A DNA stretch of 21,709 nucleotides from a virus: positions 1-21,709 of IMG/VR virus record IMGVR_UViG_3300035698_004667; one strand, given 5' to 3'. Shown one piece after another: positions 1-7,571 of this stretch (its first letter is position 1; the number at the start of each line of letters is the position of its first letter). Below the pieces are notes generated by a model. It was given only the letters and a program-made list of their open reading frames with translations. It made no database searches and was not told the DNA's origin. The position numbers were made by a program, and so were the translations under genes.

Positions 1-50
1 ATGCTGTAATATATAAAGAGATTGAAAACAAAACCAAGGAGGTAAATAGA

Positions 51-1481
51 ATGGTAAAGGTCGAAAAAAAAGAAGAAGAAGATTCAACAGTGACAGAAAA
101 AGTTGAAGAAGTTGCAGAGGAACCAGTAGTTGAAGAAAAAAAGAAAGAAGAAAATGTTGACGCTCCTGACAAGAAAGAGAAACCTTTAGATTTAGATAAG
201 TTTAAAGAAGAAATTAAAGAAATGATTTCTGAAAATCTAAAAGTTAAATCTAAAGTTGTCAAACAAACTAAGGAGGAGACAAAGATGGATAAGAAAGAAA
301 TTCCTTTATGTATAAAGGAAATGAGAGAATCTATAAAGACGGGTGATATGTTGCAATATAAAGAAGCAGCTTCAAGATATTTTGAATCACATCCAGAAAT
401 AGATTCACAACTAAAAAGTACAGGTATCCCTTTAAGAAGTACAATGAAAGTTAAGTGTACAAATAAAGGGTGGAATGGATTGTTTGGTAAAGGAGAATTG
501 AGGGTAGTTAGTGACTTTGAAACTAAAGACACTTTAGATACCACAACTAATACTACAACATATACACAAAGCATTGTAGAATTTGCAGACGTATATTTAC
601 CAACAATAATTGACACGTTCAATAACTTAACAAACTTTTTTGGTGCATTACCAAAGAGGGACCATATTGATGGTGGAAATTATTACGGATGGAGAACAAA
701 AACTAACCAAAGTTCAGGTTTAGCTGTAGATCCAGACGTAACAACAGTGAATAAAGAAGTCGTATCAAAATATAAACTAAGAACCCCAATAAGAGAATAT
801 CGAATCGGTGTAAGTATATCTGATTATACATTATATCATTCACGAGCAGCTATTGGAGACTTGTTTATGAAAGATGTTGAAGCTAAGATGCGAGACTTAA
901 TGAAAGACATTAACAAAGATCTGTTTACTGAAAATGCAGATACAGCAGGTGTAAACGAAATCATCGGTATCCCAGCAGTATCTGATAGTGCAGGTAACAC
1001 ATCTTTATATGGTCTAACAAGAAGTACAACTAACAGATTATCTCCAGCAACAGCAACAGATACTTATGCAGCACTGCCAGGTTCAGAGTTAACTAACTCG
1101 TCAGCTATCAGACACGCTGTAGCTAAAGTTGAAGTTGAAGGTGGAGCTAGAGGTAATTTAAGACTTGTTGTAACTCCTGCAGTTCGAGACATAATCTTTA
1201 ATCTTGAAGGTACAAAGATTAGATACATGAACGAACCAAATTTAGGTTTCTTCGGTGCACCAGCACATGATGGAATACCTATAATCGTTGATCCGGACGC
1301 AAAGACAGGAACAATTTTCGTTGTAGACTTCGAAGGTGAATACATTGTTATCAGTAAAGCACCACAATTAACAGGACTTGCTAAAGTCGGTGCAGCAGAA
1401 GAAGCATACATTAGCGTTTATTTAGCTCACGTATATGAACAACCTCGAAGGATATTTGAGTATTATAACGTGAACAAATGA
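51..1481 (+). CDS. Major capsid protein, HK97 fold, with charged N-terminal scaffold-like arm
   Basis: The 476-residue product should form the icosahedral head. Residues 1-78 are very rich in Lys and Glu and look helical, like the delta (scaffolding) domain of HK97-type capsid proteins. From about residue 170 the chain reads as an HK97-fold major capsid protein: a stretch beginning VEFADVYLPTII, a long basic E-loop-like segment around GGNYYGWRTKTNQSSG, and a C-terminal P-domain/A-domain pattern (GARGNLRLVVTP, FEGEYIVISK). The start at 51 has a near-perfect AAGGAGGT site at 36-43. A second in-frame ATG at 285 (residue 79) has its own strong site, so a 398-residue form without the charged arm is likely too. 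It opens the visible operon, with a small capsid-associated gene 11 bases downstream. The fold is assigned from sequence pattern and gene order, not from a search. Confidence 0.85.
   Translation: MVKVEKKEEEDSTVTEKVEEVAEEPVVEEKKKEENVDAPDKKEKPLDLDKFKEEIKEMISENLKVKSKVVKQTKEETKMDKKEIPLCIKEMRESIKTGDMLQYKEAASRYFESHPEIDSQLKSTGIPLRSTMKVKCTNKGWNGLFGKGELRVVSDFETKDTLDTTTNTTTYTQSIVEFADVYLPTIIDTFNNLTNFFGALPKRDHIDGGNYYGWRTKTNQSSGLAVDPDVTTVNKEVVSKYKLRTPIREYRIGVSISDYTLYHSRAAIGDLFMKDVEAKMRDLMKDINKDLFTENADTAGVNEIIGIPAVSDSAGNTSLYGLTRSTTNRLSPATATDTYAALPGSELTNSSAIRHAVAKVEVEGGARGNLRLVVTPAVRDIIFNLEGTKIRYMNEPNLGFFGAPAHDGIPIIVDPDAKTGTIFVVDFEGEYIVISKAPQLTGLAKVGAAEEAYISVYLAHVYEQPRRIFEYYNVNK
270..278 (+). promoter_or_regulatory. 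Internal ribosome binding site inside the capsid gene
   Basis: AAGGAGGAG ends 6 bases before the in-frame ATG at 285. It is as strong as the site that serves the annotated start at 51, and it falls exactly at the junction between the charged N-terminal arm and the capsid domain. It probably lets ribosomes make the capsid protein without the arm. The same bases also encode part of the Lys/Glu-rich segment, so chance cannot be excluded. Confidence 0.6.
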
Positions 1482-1492
1482 GGTGATGGAAA

Positions 1493-1789
1493 ATGACTGC
1501 ATTTACAAAATCAACTGTGGAAGAATTCAACGATAACTCATTAACGAACGAATGTATGGTAAAGTATTATATGCTTGGTAAACCTGATTCAACAGGCGTA
1601 GCAGGATCAGATACAATTACCATAGATAAGTATGAAGGTGTAACCGCATATAAAGCTGAAGTATTGTCAAGAACACATACTTTATTGACACCACAAACAG
1701 CAACAATTAGTGGTAATACTGTTACCATTAACGGATCTGTAGCAGGTTTAGGTTATACTGTTGTAAGAGTTATCTTTGGAAAAGAGTAG
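1493..1789 (+). CDS. Small protein next to the capsid gene, possible head decoration protein
   Basis: I do not recognise a family for this 98-residue protein. It is rich in Thr, Val and Gly (for example TATISGNTVTING), as expected for a small beta-strand protein. It starts 11 bases after the capsid stop, with GAGGTGAT as ribosome binding site, and is followed at once by an intrinsic terminator, so it is expressed at capsid-like levels with the capsid gene. A decoration or capsid-stabilising role is inferred from size, composition and position only. Confidence 0.7.
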   Translation: MTAFTKSTVEEFNDNSLTNECMVKYYMLGKPDSTGVAGSDTITIDKYEGVTAYKAEVLSRTHTLLTPQTATISGNTVTINGSVAGLGYTVVRVIFGKE

Positions 1790-1816
1790 AAATACTCTTA
1801 TTTTTTTTTATTTTTT
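1782..1816 (+). terminator. Intrinsic terminator after the capsid transcription unit
   Basis: A 7-bp stem (AAGAGTA at 1782-1788 with TACTCTT at 1793-1799) is closed by a GAAA tetraloop and followed by nine T, one A and six T. The stem begins inside the last codons of the preceding gene. It would end or reduce transcription after the capsid and its small partner, keeping those two products in excess over the connector genes. The T-rich tract alone would also fit archaeal termination. Confidence 0.85.
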
Positions 1817-1840
1817 AATAAACTAATTGGAGGAGATATA

Positions 1841-2074
1841 ATGTATAAAGCTAAATGTGACTTTTTATGGTATCTGAAAGGTAAAGAAGTACCTGAACAA
1901 GATGTTGAAGATAACCCGAACTGGCTTCGTTTTGTTGAAGTTGTAGGTGAAAGTAAACCTAAACCTAAAAAGAGTAGCATCTTCGATTTAAATGGTGACG
2001 GTAAATTTGATAAGAAAGATGTCAAGATTGCAGCAAAAGCAATGAGTAAATGGTCTAGGAAGAAAAGAAAATAG
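1841..2074 (+). CDS. Small protein with a dockerin/EF-hand-like calcium-binding loop
   Basis: The 77-residue product has an N-terminal part (1-35) that looks like a small folded domain, a Lys/Pro linker (39-45), one calcium-loop motif, and a basic tail ending WSRKKRK. The loop at residues 49-60 is D-L-N-G-D-G-K-F-D-K-K-D, with acidic or Asn ligands at positions 1, 3, 5, 9 and 12. This is the pattern of a single dockerin repeat or EF hand, and the next helix (VKIAAKAM) fits as well. GGAGGAGAT at 1829-1837 serves the start. It lies between the capsid terminator and the head-tail connector gene, so it is probably a virion or head-assembly protein. Its function is not known. Confidence 0.75.
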   Translation: MYKAKCDFLWYLKGKEVPEQDVEDNPNWLRFVEVVGESKPKPKKSSIFDLNGDGKFDKKDVKIAAKAMSKWSRKKRK

Positions 2075-2083
2075 GTGCATGGT

Positions 2084-3199
2084 ATGGCTAACAGCGAATA
2101 TGCAACTACTATAGAATTAGTAAGATTTCTCGGTATAGAAGATAAGATACCATCTATTAAATCAATAGGTGTAGATAAAGATGAAGAGGAGGTAGGTAAA
2201 GGCGATGGTTCTGCTACACGATACTTTTTAGATAACGGTTATGTTATTGCAGGAACTTATATACTTTCATACGGTGCTACTGTAACTTCACTTACTGCCT
2301 TAACTGAAACTACAGATTATACGCTTGATAAAGATTCAGGTGAAATCACTTTAACTACAGCAGGTGCAACTGCCGTAGGTACAGATAATATTTATGCTTC
2401 TTATTCACATACAGAGCAAAGGGTTACTGATACACAATTACAGGAATCTATTAACCGAGCTTCTGAAGAAATTAATAAACGTACAAACAATTATTGGACT
2501 AACGGTACTGCCGTAACTCCTTCTTGGAAATATATCACTGACGAAAAACAAACTGGTAAAGGTAGATATTTGAGAGACTATTTCACTGAATATAGACCAC
2601 ATCCTGACGTATCTACAACGTTATCTACTACTGCAACTGTTGGTACATCTAGCGTATATGTGGCTGATACTGACGGATTTCGAAGTAGTGGAAAGATTAA
2701 TCTTGGTACAAACAAAGTTATTTATACACGTAAAAATTCTACAGCGTTTGGCGATTGTACAGGTGTAAGTTCGATTGTAGTTTCTGGTGGAGTATATCCA
2801 GTAATAATTGAAATGTCAACGTCTGAAGCAGGTTCTGATCCTATATGGACAGTCTTAGAACGTGACACAGATTATGACCTAGTTCCAGATACAGGTAAAA
2901 TCCATATCTTTAAAGACCAAATTAATTCTGATGTATCACAAACATATTATGATAGTGCACCACCACGTACAGTTCCTAACAGGTTACGTGTAACTTACAT
3001 TTGGGGTAACGATGTATTACCTCAAGATTTAAACAAATTAATTTTAATGATAGCTTCAAAAGATATCATGCACATGGTACTAAGACAAGCTCAAACTTCA
3101 GGTAGGAACGATTTCGTTCCGGGCAATTTGGGTATAGATAATGATACAATTGATATGTTGATTGAAAGGTTCAGACAATCACGTATAAGCACTTTATAA
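2084..3199 (+). CDS. Head-tail connector (adaptor-like) protein with inserted beta domains
   Basis: The 371-residue protein has a split helical core like that of head-tail adaptor proteins: an N-terminal helix (ELVRFLGI), a middle helix (DTQLQESINRASEEINKRTNNYW) and a C-terminal helical end (LPQDLNKLILMIASKDIMHMVLRQ). Between them lie beta-rich insertions with two copies of a short pattern, TDYTLDKDSGEITL and TDYDLVPDTGKIHI, and a strand segment (SSVYVADTDGFRSSGKI) of a kind common in virion proteins. ATG at 2084 is preferred over the GTG at 2075 because AGGTG sits at 2073-2077 with good spacing. At 371 residues it is much longer than simple adaptors (about 100). The role comes from domain pattern and gene order. 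Confidence 0.7.
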   Translation: MANSEYATTIELVRFLGIEDKIPSIKSIGVDKDEEEVGKGDGSATRYFLDNGYVIAGTYILSYGATVTSLTALTETTDYTLDKDSGEITLTTAGATAVGTDNIYASYSHTEQRVTDTQLQESINRASEEINKRTNNYWTNGTAVTPSWKYITDEKQTGKGRYLRDYFTEYRPHPDVSTTLSTTATVGTSSVYVADTDGFRSSGKINLGTNKVIYTRKNSTAFGDCTGVSSIVVSGGVYPVIIEMSTSEAGSDPIWTVLERDTDYDLVPDTGKIHIFKDQINSDVSQTYYDSAPPRTVPNRLRVTYIWGNDVLPQDLNKLILMIASKDIMHMVLRQAQTSGRNDFVPGNLGIDNDTIDMLIERFRQSRISTL

Positions 3200-3220
3200 T
3201 AAAACTCTGTGGAGGAAACA

Positions 3221-3742
3221 ATGGCATCGACTGCGGTCAACAAATCTACGCTTGAAAGCGAAGCATACAATAATATTTATGAAGTAATTGATACACGTTC
3301 TAATGTAGGCGATCCTCGTGATCCTGCTAATGCTAAAATCCGTATGTTCGTTTACGATTCAGATCCGTTCCATAAAGCTTTAAACTTTAGTGACATGCCT
3401 TACATAGTTTTAGAGTTACCTACACTTGAACAGATTAATCCTACGATTGACGGTAAACATAAACTGGTTCAATGGAAGAATAGGATAGTTGTAAGATCTG
3501 TCAGGAAAGGTAGTAGTGGTGGTGGAATGGTAAGTACAGGTAGAACTGACATATTATCAATTTGTGACGATTTACAAGAAACTTTTAATTCAGCTTCTGT
3601 CAGGGGACCTTTATTAATTAACGGTTTAAAGAAGATGGACCTTATAAAAGTTAATACAACTACTGACGTTATTGAACAAGAAACAATCTACGAAGCTGAA
3701 TACGAACTCAGTTACGAAACTAGGATGGAGATAAGTTCATAA
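3221..3742 (+). CDS. Head closure or tail terminator-like protein
   Basis: The 173-residue protein has no family I can name firmly. It has the mixed alpha/beta look of tail terminator or head-completion proteins: a region YIVLELPTLEQINPTIDGK, then strands (HKLVQWKNRIVVRSVRK), a helix (DILSICDDLQETFNS) and C-terminal strands (IYEAEYELSYETRM). GGAGG at 3211-3215 points to the ATG at 3221 rather than the GTG at 3209. It overlaps the next gene as TAATG and sits between connector and gp10-like genes, where stopper or terminator genes are expected. Confidence 0.65.
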   Translation: MASTAVNKSTLESEAYNNIYEVIDTRSNVGDPRDPANAKIRMFVYDSDPFHKALNFSDMPYIVLELPTLEQINPTIDGKHKLVQWKNRIVVRSVRKGSSGGGMVSTGRTDILSICDDLQETFNSASVRGPLLINGLKKMDLIKVNTTTDVIEQETIYEAEYELSYETRMEISS

Positions 3743-4227
3743 TGGTATTAAAGATACAAGTTATTGGATTAGAAAAATTCCGTCATAACATGAAAACGTT
3801 ATCAACTCAAATACGTAAAGCAGGTTTAAATACTACAAACGAGTTAGCTACTTATATGAAAATCCAAGCTAGAAGAATGGCACCGTATAAGTCTGGCCAA
3901 ACAGTTGCAGGTATCCAGAAACGTAAAACTAAAGACGGTTATACTGTAGTAAGTAACGTTCCTGGTACGTTTAAACAGAACATGTTTGCTAACAGAACCA
4001 GACCGTTCCGGACACTTAATTTTGGTTTTAAAAGTTTTCAACGATTTTTTGCTATACCTCAAAAGGTAGTTTATGGTCAACCTGCAATATCTTCAATAGG
4101 TAATCCTATCAGATGGACAGGTACACCAAGATTTTTTCATTTTGCATATTTACGTACATTATCACTTACACGAAGAATAGCTGAAAAGAATACTAAAAAA
4201 GCTCTAAGAGCAAGTTTTGGAGGTTAA
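3742..4227 (+). CDS. HK97 gp10-like head-tail joining / tail completion protein
   Basis: The 161-residue basic protein matches the general pattern of HK97 gp10-type proteins: an N-terminal strand (LKIQVIGLEKF), a helix, then the typical RMAPYKSGQTVAGIQ segment (compare AP-x-TG-x-L-x-x-SI in the family) and a strand (YTVVSNV), with a basic helical C-terminus. Such proteins act at the head-tail interface during assembly. Its ATG overlaps the preceding stop (TAATG), so translation is probably coupled. Family assignment is by pattern only. Confidence 0.75.
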   Translation: MVLKIQVIGLEKFRHNMKTLSTQIRKAGLNTTNELATYMKIQARRMAPYKSGQTVAGIQKRKTKDGYTVVSNVPGTFKQNMFANRTRPFRTLNFGFKSFQRFFAIPQKVVYGQPAISSIGNPIRWTGTPRFFHFAYLRTLSLTRRIAEKNTKKALRASFGG

Positions 4228-4231
4228 AAGA

Positions 4232-4420
4232 ATGACATATAAACATACAAATATTGGGAACAGTGATACGGTAATCTATGAAGATGGTGTAGGACACGTA
4301 TTAAAGAAAGGTGAAAGTGTGAATTTGAAAGAACAGTATATATATCCGTACATTACGATATGGGAACAGAAAGAACCGAAACGGATCAAAAAGATAAAAA
4401 CAATCATGGAGGATGATTAA
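4232..4420 (+). CDS. Small protein before the major tail gene, function unknown
   Basis: This 62-residue protein (MTYKHTNIGN...) has a short beta-rich body, with the segment VLKKGESVNLKEQYIYPYI, and a Lys-rich end. The ATG at 4232 is chosen over the TTG at 4217 because GGAGGT at 4219-4224 lies 7 bases before it; this site overlaps the end of the gp10-like gene. Small genes of this kind often sit before the tail tube gene in siphoviruses. I cannot assign a role. Confidence 0.65.
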   Translation: MTYKHTNIGNSDTVIYEDGVGHVLKKGESVNLKEQYIYPYITIWEQKEPKRIKKIKTIMEDD

Positions 4421-4422
4421 AT

Positions 4423-5028
4423 ATGGCAACAGCAATACCAGACTCATGGGATGAATTTTGTATAGTAGGAATTACTTCTCTTGATGGTACAGAACAACAA
4501 TTTTGGTCAATGACTGAAGATATAACTGCATTTGATTGGGGTGAACGTGACATTGAAGGTAGACCTTTACTTAACGGTGGCCGTGCAGTCAGGAAAATTC
4601 CAATGACAGATGAAAGTACAACGTTCAAAATCTTTCCACAATCTGCTAAGAAAGATAATACTGGTGGAGTACAATGGTTCCATTCAACAGCTACAGGTAC
4701 ACCTGTTGATGCTACAGATCCTATTGTAGTTCCGAACTCGTTATATAGAGTACCACATAAGGTAGTATTTTTGTGGGCAACGTCATTACCAAGTGCACCT
4801 ACAACAGCTTCAGGTATCCCTGCACTTAACGAGAAGGCGTATAGAGTACAAGTAGTAAACGCATATTGTACAAAGTATAAACTTGATTTCGGTGATAAAA
4901 CATTAAGTGCAGAAGTTACATTTAAATGGGCACCGTTCAATAAGGAAGGTACAGAAAATAAGCGTGAAGAGTCTACAAGTACAACCCAATTAGCAGCAGC
5001 AACTACCAACGTTACGGCGTTTATATAA
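4423..5028 (+). CDS. Major tail (tail tube) protein
   Basis: The 201-residue protein is placed where the tail tube gene is expected, after the connector genes and before the chaperones and tape measure. The C-terminal half (RVQVVNAYCTKYKLDFGDKT, then LSAEVTFKWAPF) has the strand pattern of siphovirus tube proteins, in which a late beta sheet carries an SAEVTFKW-like motif. The end is Thr/Ala-rich. GGAGG at 4408-4412 serves the start. A strong terminator follows directly, in keeping with a product needed in many copies. A 201-codon ORF on the opposite strand is a shadow of this gene. Confidence 0.8.
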   Translation: MATAIPDSWDEFCIVGITSLDGTEQQFWSMTEDITAFDWGERDIEGRPLLNGGRAVRKIPMTDESTTFKIFPQSAKKDNTGGVQWFHSTATGTPVDATDPIVVPNSLYRVPHKVVFLWATSLPSAPTTASGIPALNEKAYRVQVVNAYCTKYKLDFGDKTLSAEVTFKWAPFNKEGTENKREESTSTTQLAAATTNVTAFI

Positions 5029-5050
5029 ACGCTTTTTTTATTTTATTTTT
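5017..5050 (+). terminator. Intrinsic terminator after the tail tube gene
   Basis: GCGTTT at 5017-5022 pairs with AAACGC at 5027-5032 around an ATAT loop (the whole 16-bp element is a perfect palindrome). Seven T, an A, then further T-rich sequence follow. The stem includes the last codons of the tail tube gene. It matches the terminator after the capsid unit in design and would give extra tube protein relative to the downstream genes. Confidence 0.8.
5020..5027 (+). promoter_or_regulatory. Possible archaeal TATA box within the terminator palindrome
   Basis: TTTATATA is centred near 5024. In archaea transcription starts about 25 bases downstream of this centre, which would be near 5050, only a few bases before the ATG at 5058. 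That gene is the only one in the region without a recognisable ribosome binding site, as expected for a near-leaderless message. The AT-rich background makes chance possible. Confidence 0.35.
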
Positions 5051-5057
5051 ATAGAAG

Positions 5058-5387
5058 ATGGATGAACAGATTGAAAAGATACGGGACAGGATTATTAGAA
5101 AACCAGATTTAACTATAGGTAGAGTTCCAGAAAAGACTAAACAGATGTTTAAACAACTTGCAGATTCAGAGTTCTGTTCAGATTATGGTATGACTTTAAA
5201 GTATCTTACAGACATGTATTTCGGGTTAATTAATACGGGTTTAGATGAAATATATAATATTATAAATCATCATACAGAACAGATAAATAAGTTAGAATCT
5301 GATTCGAATGTAGATAAGAAAACCGTAAGGAGTATGTTAAACGGTAAAAATATAGGAAAAGGTGAAAAGAATGGGAAGATGGGATAG
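5058..5387 (+). CDS. Small helical protein in the tail region, function unknown
   Basis: I do not recognise a named family for this 109-residue protein. The segment TIGRVPEKTKQMFKQLADSEFCSDYGMTL, followed by another helix, resembles a short strand-helix-helix unit like those of ribbon-helix-helix regulators, and residues about 62-85 look like a coiled coil. No ribosome binding site precedes the ATG. It comes just after the tail tube terminator and overlaps the next gene by 17 bases. It could be a DNA-binding regulator or a tail assembly factor; the evidence does not decide. Confidence 0.65.
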   Translation: MDEQIEKIRDRIIRKPDLTIGRVPEKTKQMFKQLADSEFCSDYGMTLKYLTDMYFGLINTGLDEIYNIINHHTEQINKLESDSNVDKKTVRSMLNGKNIGKGEKNGKMG

Positions 5388-5763
5388 ACATATAGGAATA
5401 GGTGAACCGTTAAAGATCAACGGTGAAGAGTTTTTATTAAAGCCACTAGGCACAGAACATATACCAAAACTGTTAAAGTTGGGCGGAATATTTGGTAGTG
5501 TAAAGAAAGATGAAGATATGATAGATGTATTTAAATCTGTATCAGAATCAGAGTTAGAACTCATATCTAAATTGATTGACGCTACTTTAGAATCAAGTTT
5601 TCCAGAAGATTGGTCTAAACCTGACGAACAGATTAAACTTAAACAGTTCGGTATGAAATATATGATGGGTATACTTCCAAAGATAATGGAACTCAATTCA
5701 AGTGTACCGCTCAAGGCCGATAAAGCTACCAAAATCAAGACTTTACAGGCATCAACTAAATGA
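5371..5763 (+). CDS. Tail assembly chaperone, first (gpG-like)
   Basis: The 130-residue protein shows the pattern of siphovirus tail assembly chaperones: an N-terminal strand pair (LKINGEEFLLKPLGTEHIPKLLKL) followed by a helical body (DDVFKSVSESELELISKLIDATLESSF-type spacing). It sits directly before a short helical ORF and the tape measure gene, as the lambda G/T pair does. ATG 5371 is chosen over GTG 5362 because AAGGTG at 5359-5364 lies 6 bases before it. It ends in an ATGA overlap with the next ORF, which is in the -1 frame. Confidence 0.75.
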   Translation: MGRWDRHIGIGEPLKINGEEFLLKPLGTEHIPKLLKLGGIFGSVKKDEDMIDVFKSVSESELELISKLIDATLESSFPEDWSKPDEQIKLKQFGMKYMMGILPKIMELNSSVPLKADKATKIKTLQASTK

Positions 5764-6014
5764 ACCCCCTACACAGATTAAGGTCAACATCCAAGATATT
5801 AAGCGGTTCAGACTTAATCCAGATAAGACATGATTTTATGATGTGTTACGGTTGGATACCTATAGAACAGTTCAAGAAAGAAATCAAGATTCCGGAATTA
5901 TGGGATTTGTACCAGTTAGTAACCAAGGAGAAAAAGATAATGTATACAGCATATCAATCCATGATGTCGTTTGCAGGTATGAAGAAAGGTCAAGTTAACG
6001 AGGTATTCCAATAA
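5760..6014 (+). CDS. Tail assembly chaperone, second (gpT-like)
   Basis: The 84-residue helical protein lies between the gpG-like gene and the tape measure, the position of the lambda T part of gpGT. The segment IRHDFMMCYGWIPIEQFKKE and the later helix fit this kind of protein. It starts at an ATGA overlap, in the -1 frame relative to the previous gene, but TAA at 5757-5759 closes that frame just upstream. A lambda-like frameshift fusion would therefore have to occur at the last codon, and stop-start reinitiation seems likelier. Its stop overlaps the tape measure start (TAATG). Confidence 0.7.
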   Translation: MNPLHRLRSTSKILSGSDLIQIRHDFMMCYGWIPIEQFKKEIKIPELWDLYQLVTKEKKIMYTAYQSMMSFAGMKKGQVNEVFQ

Positions 6015-7570
6015 TGGCAGATGCAGAACAGAATATTGTAGTCAACATTAGAGCTATCACTAAAGGTTTTGGTACTTTAACTCCTCAATTTACAGCTATG
6101 CGTAACCAGGTTGAGAATCAAACTAAAGCCATTAGGAAGATGAAACAACCGTTGACTGCGACTGATGCTGTTTCTCGTACAACGTTTACAAACATGAATG
6201 AAAATATACAAGCGTTAGGTAATACTTCTGCTAATTTCATGCCAAAATTTAAAGATAGTATTAAACAAGTTTCTGTAGCTGGTGCAGGAATGGGACGGGT
6301 ATTTGGAATGAGTATGGGTACTCTTAAAGAGGTTAATGAGAAAGGATTTCAAAAAGGATTTACTAGGGCAGGTAGGTTTGCAAATAGAGTTAGGATGTTA
6401 ACTCATGGTATGCGTGGATTCAGGATGGAAATGTTAGGTGTCATGTTTTTCGGTATGGCAATGCAAAAATGGTTTACTGGAATGTTAAGACCTGCTGCAG
6501 AATTGTTAGGTATATTTGATTTATGGAGAATCACTTTACAAGTATTATTTCTGCCAGTATTAATTTTGCTTATGCCTTATCTTTTAGATTTACTTGAAAC
6601 TATAATAAATTTGAGTCCTGCGACTAAAACACTTATTGGTTGGTTTGTTATCTTTGGTGCAATTTTAGGTACTTTCCTTTTTAATGTTGGTATGATATCT
6701 CTAGGATTGGGTAGTGTAATCCAAGCGTTTCCTAGTCTTGGTAGTGCAATAGCAAAATTAGCACCACTTCTTAAACCGTTAGGAATTATCTTTTCTATAA
6801 TTACTATATTATGGATGTCTGATTTGGGTGGATTTAGGAATTGGGTTAAAACAACCTTAAAAGAAATAGGTGGCCTTTTCATGACTGCTTTTGAATTGAT
6901 TGGAAATGTAGTTAGTTTTGTTATTAATGTCATAACTGGCGATTTTGAAGGTATGGAAGAAGATTGGGGTAAGATTGGTGAAAATCTGTTAGATATTATC
7001 ATTAGATTAGGCACCATGATGATTAACATATTTAATTATACTTATAATGCAATATTAGATTTAACATTTAATATATTAGTTAAAGGGATTCTTAAAGCAA
7101 TTGAACTGCTTCATAAAGGAATGGCTAAGATACCTGGTGCAATTGGCCAACCATTTAGAGACTCTGCTGGAGAATTAGATACTTTATTAGCATCTATTGA
7201 AGGTAAAGCTGCAGAGATTAAAAATAATATGAAAATGGATTTACGTGAATCTGGAGATATTAGAAAATTTCTTTTTGAGAATTTCGGTGTTTTTGCAGAT
7301 GAGTTTGGTGGTGGAAAAGGTCAAGAATATTTAGATAAATTACCTGGTAATTCTAGTGGTCAAGTTTCTGATGATAGTACAAATATAACAAGTCCTTATG
7401 TTCCATTTAAATTACCTAGCAATATTACTGGACAAGGGAATAATATTAATATAACCCAAAATCTAACAGTAAGTGGTTCATTTAAAGAAGAAGTAGAAAA
7501 AATGTTAGATGAAAATAATAAAACTTTAGTTGATGATCTTCGAAGAATTAGTCCAGTAGGTGGTGGATAA
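6014..7570 (+). CDS. Tail tape measure protein
   Basis: The 518-residue protein starts directly after the chaperone pair. The N-terminal 130 residues are helical and basic. Several long hydrophobic stretches follow between about 137 and 310 (for example LQVLFLPVLILLMPYLLDLL and WFVIFGAILGTFLFNVGMI), as in tape measure proteins that enter the host membrane. The C-terminus is hydrophilic and Asn-rich, ending in a helix (FKEEVEKMLDENNKTLVDDL). By the usual rule of about 0.15 nm per residue the tail would be near 78 nm, which is short. The central and C-terminal parts are much more AT-rich than the neighbouring genes. Confidence 0.85.
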   Translation: MADAEQNIVVNIRAITKGFGTLTPQFTAMRNQVENQTKAIRKMKQPLTATDAVSRTTFTNMNENIQALGNTSANFMPKFKDSIKQVSVAGAGMGRVFGMSMGTLKEVNEKGFQKGFTRAGRFANRVRMLTHGMRGFRMEMLGVMFFGMAMQKWFTGMLRPAAELLGIFDLWRITLQVLFLPVLILLMPYLLDLLETIINLSPATKTLIGWFVIFGAILGTFLFNVGMISLGLGSVIQAFPSLGSAIAKLAPLLKPLGIIFSIITILWMSDLGGFRNWVKTTLKEIGGLFMTAFELIGNVVSFVINVITGDFEGMEEDWGKIGENLLDIIIRLGTMMINIFNYTYNAILDLTFNILVKGILKAIELLHKGMAKIPGAIGQPFRDSAGELDTLLASIEGKAAEIKNNMKMDLRESGDIRKFLFENFGVFADEFGGGKGQEYLDKLPGNSSGQVSDDSTNITSPYVPFKLPSNITGQGNNINITQNLTVSGSFKEEVEKMLDENNKTLVDDLRRISPVGGG

Positions 7571-7571
7571 G

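Noticed and set aside
9-18. TATATAAAG-like promoter box before the capsid gene
   Set aside because: A transcript starting about 25 bases later would begin inside the ribosome binding site at 36-43, so the box is unlikely to drive this gene.
1064-1411. A 115-codon - strand open frame inside the capsid gene
   Set aside because: It is fully contained in the capsid domain coding sequence and its Ser/Pro-rich translation looks like a shadow of that gene.
4404-5009. A 201-codon open frame on the - strand opposite the tail tube gene
   Set aside because: The + strand frame has a ribosome binding site, fits the operon and has a tail protein pattern; the - strand product has no coherent motif and would run against the whole module.
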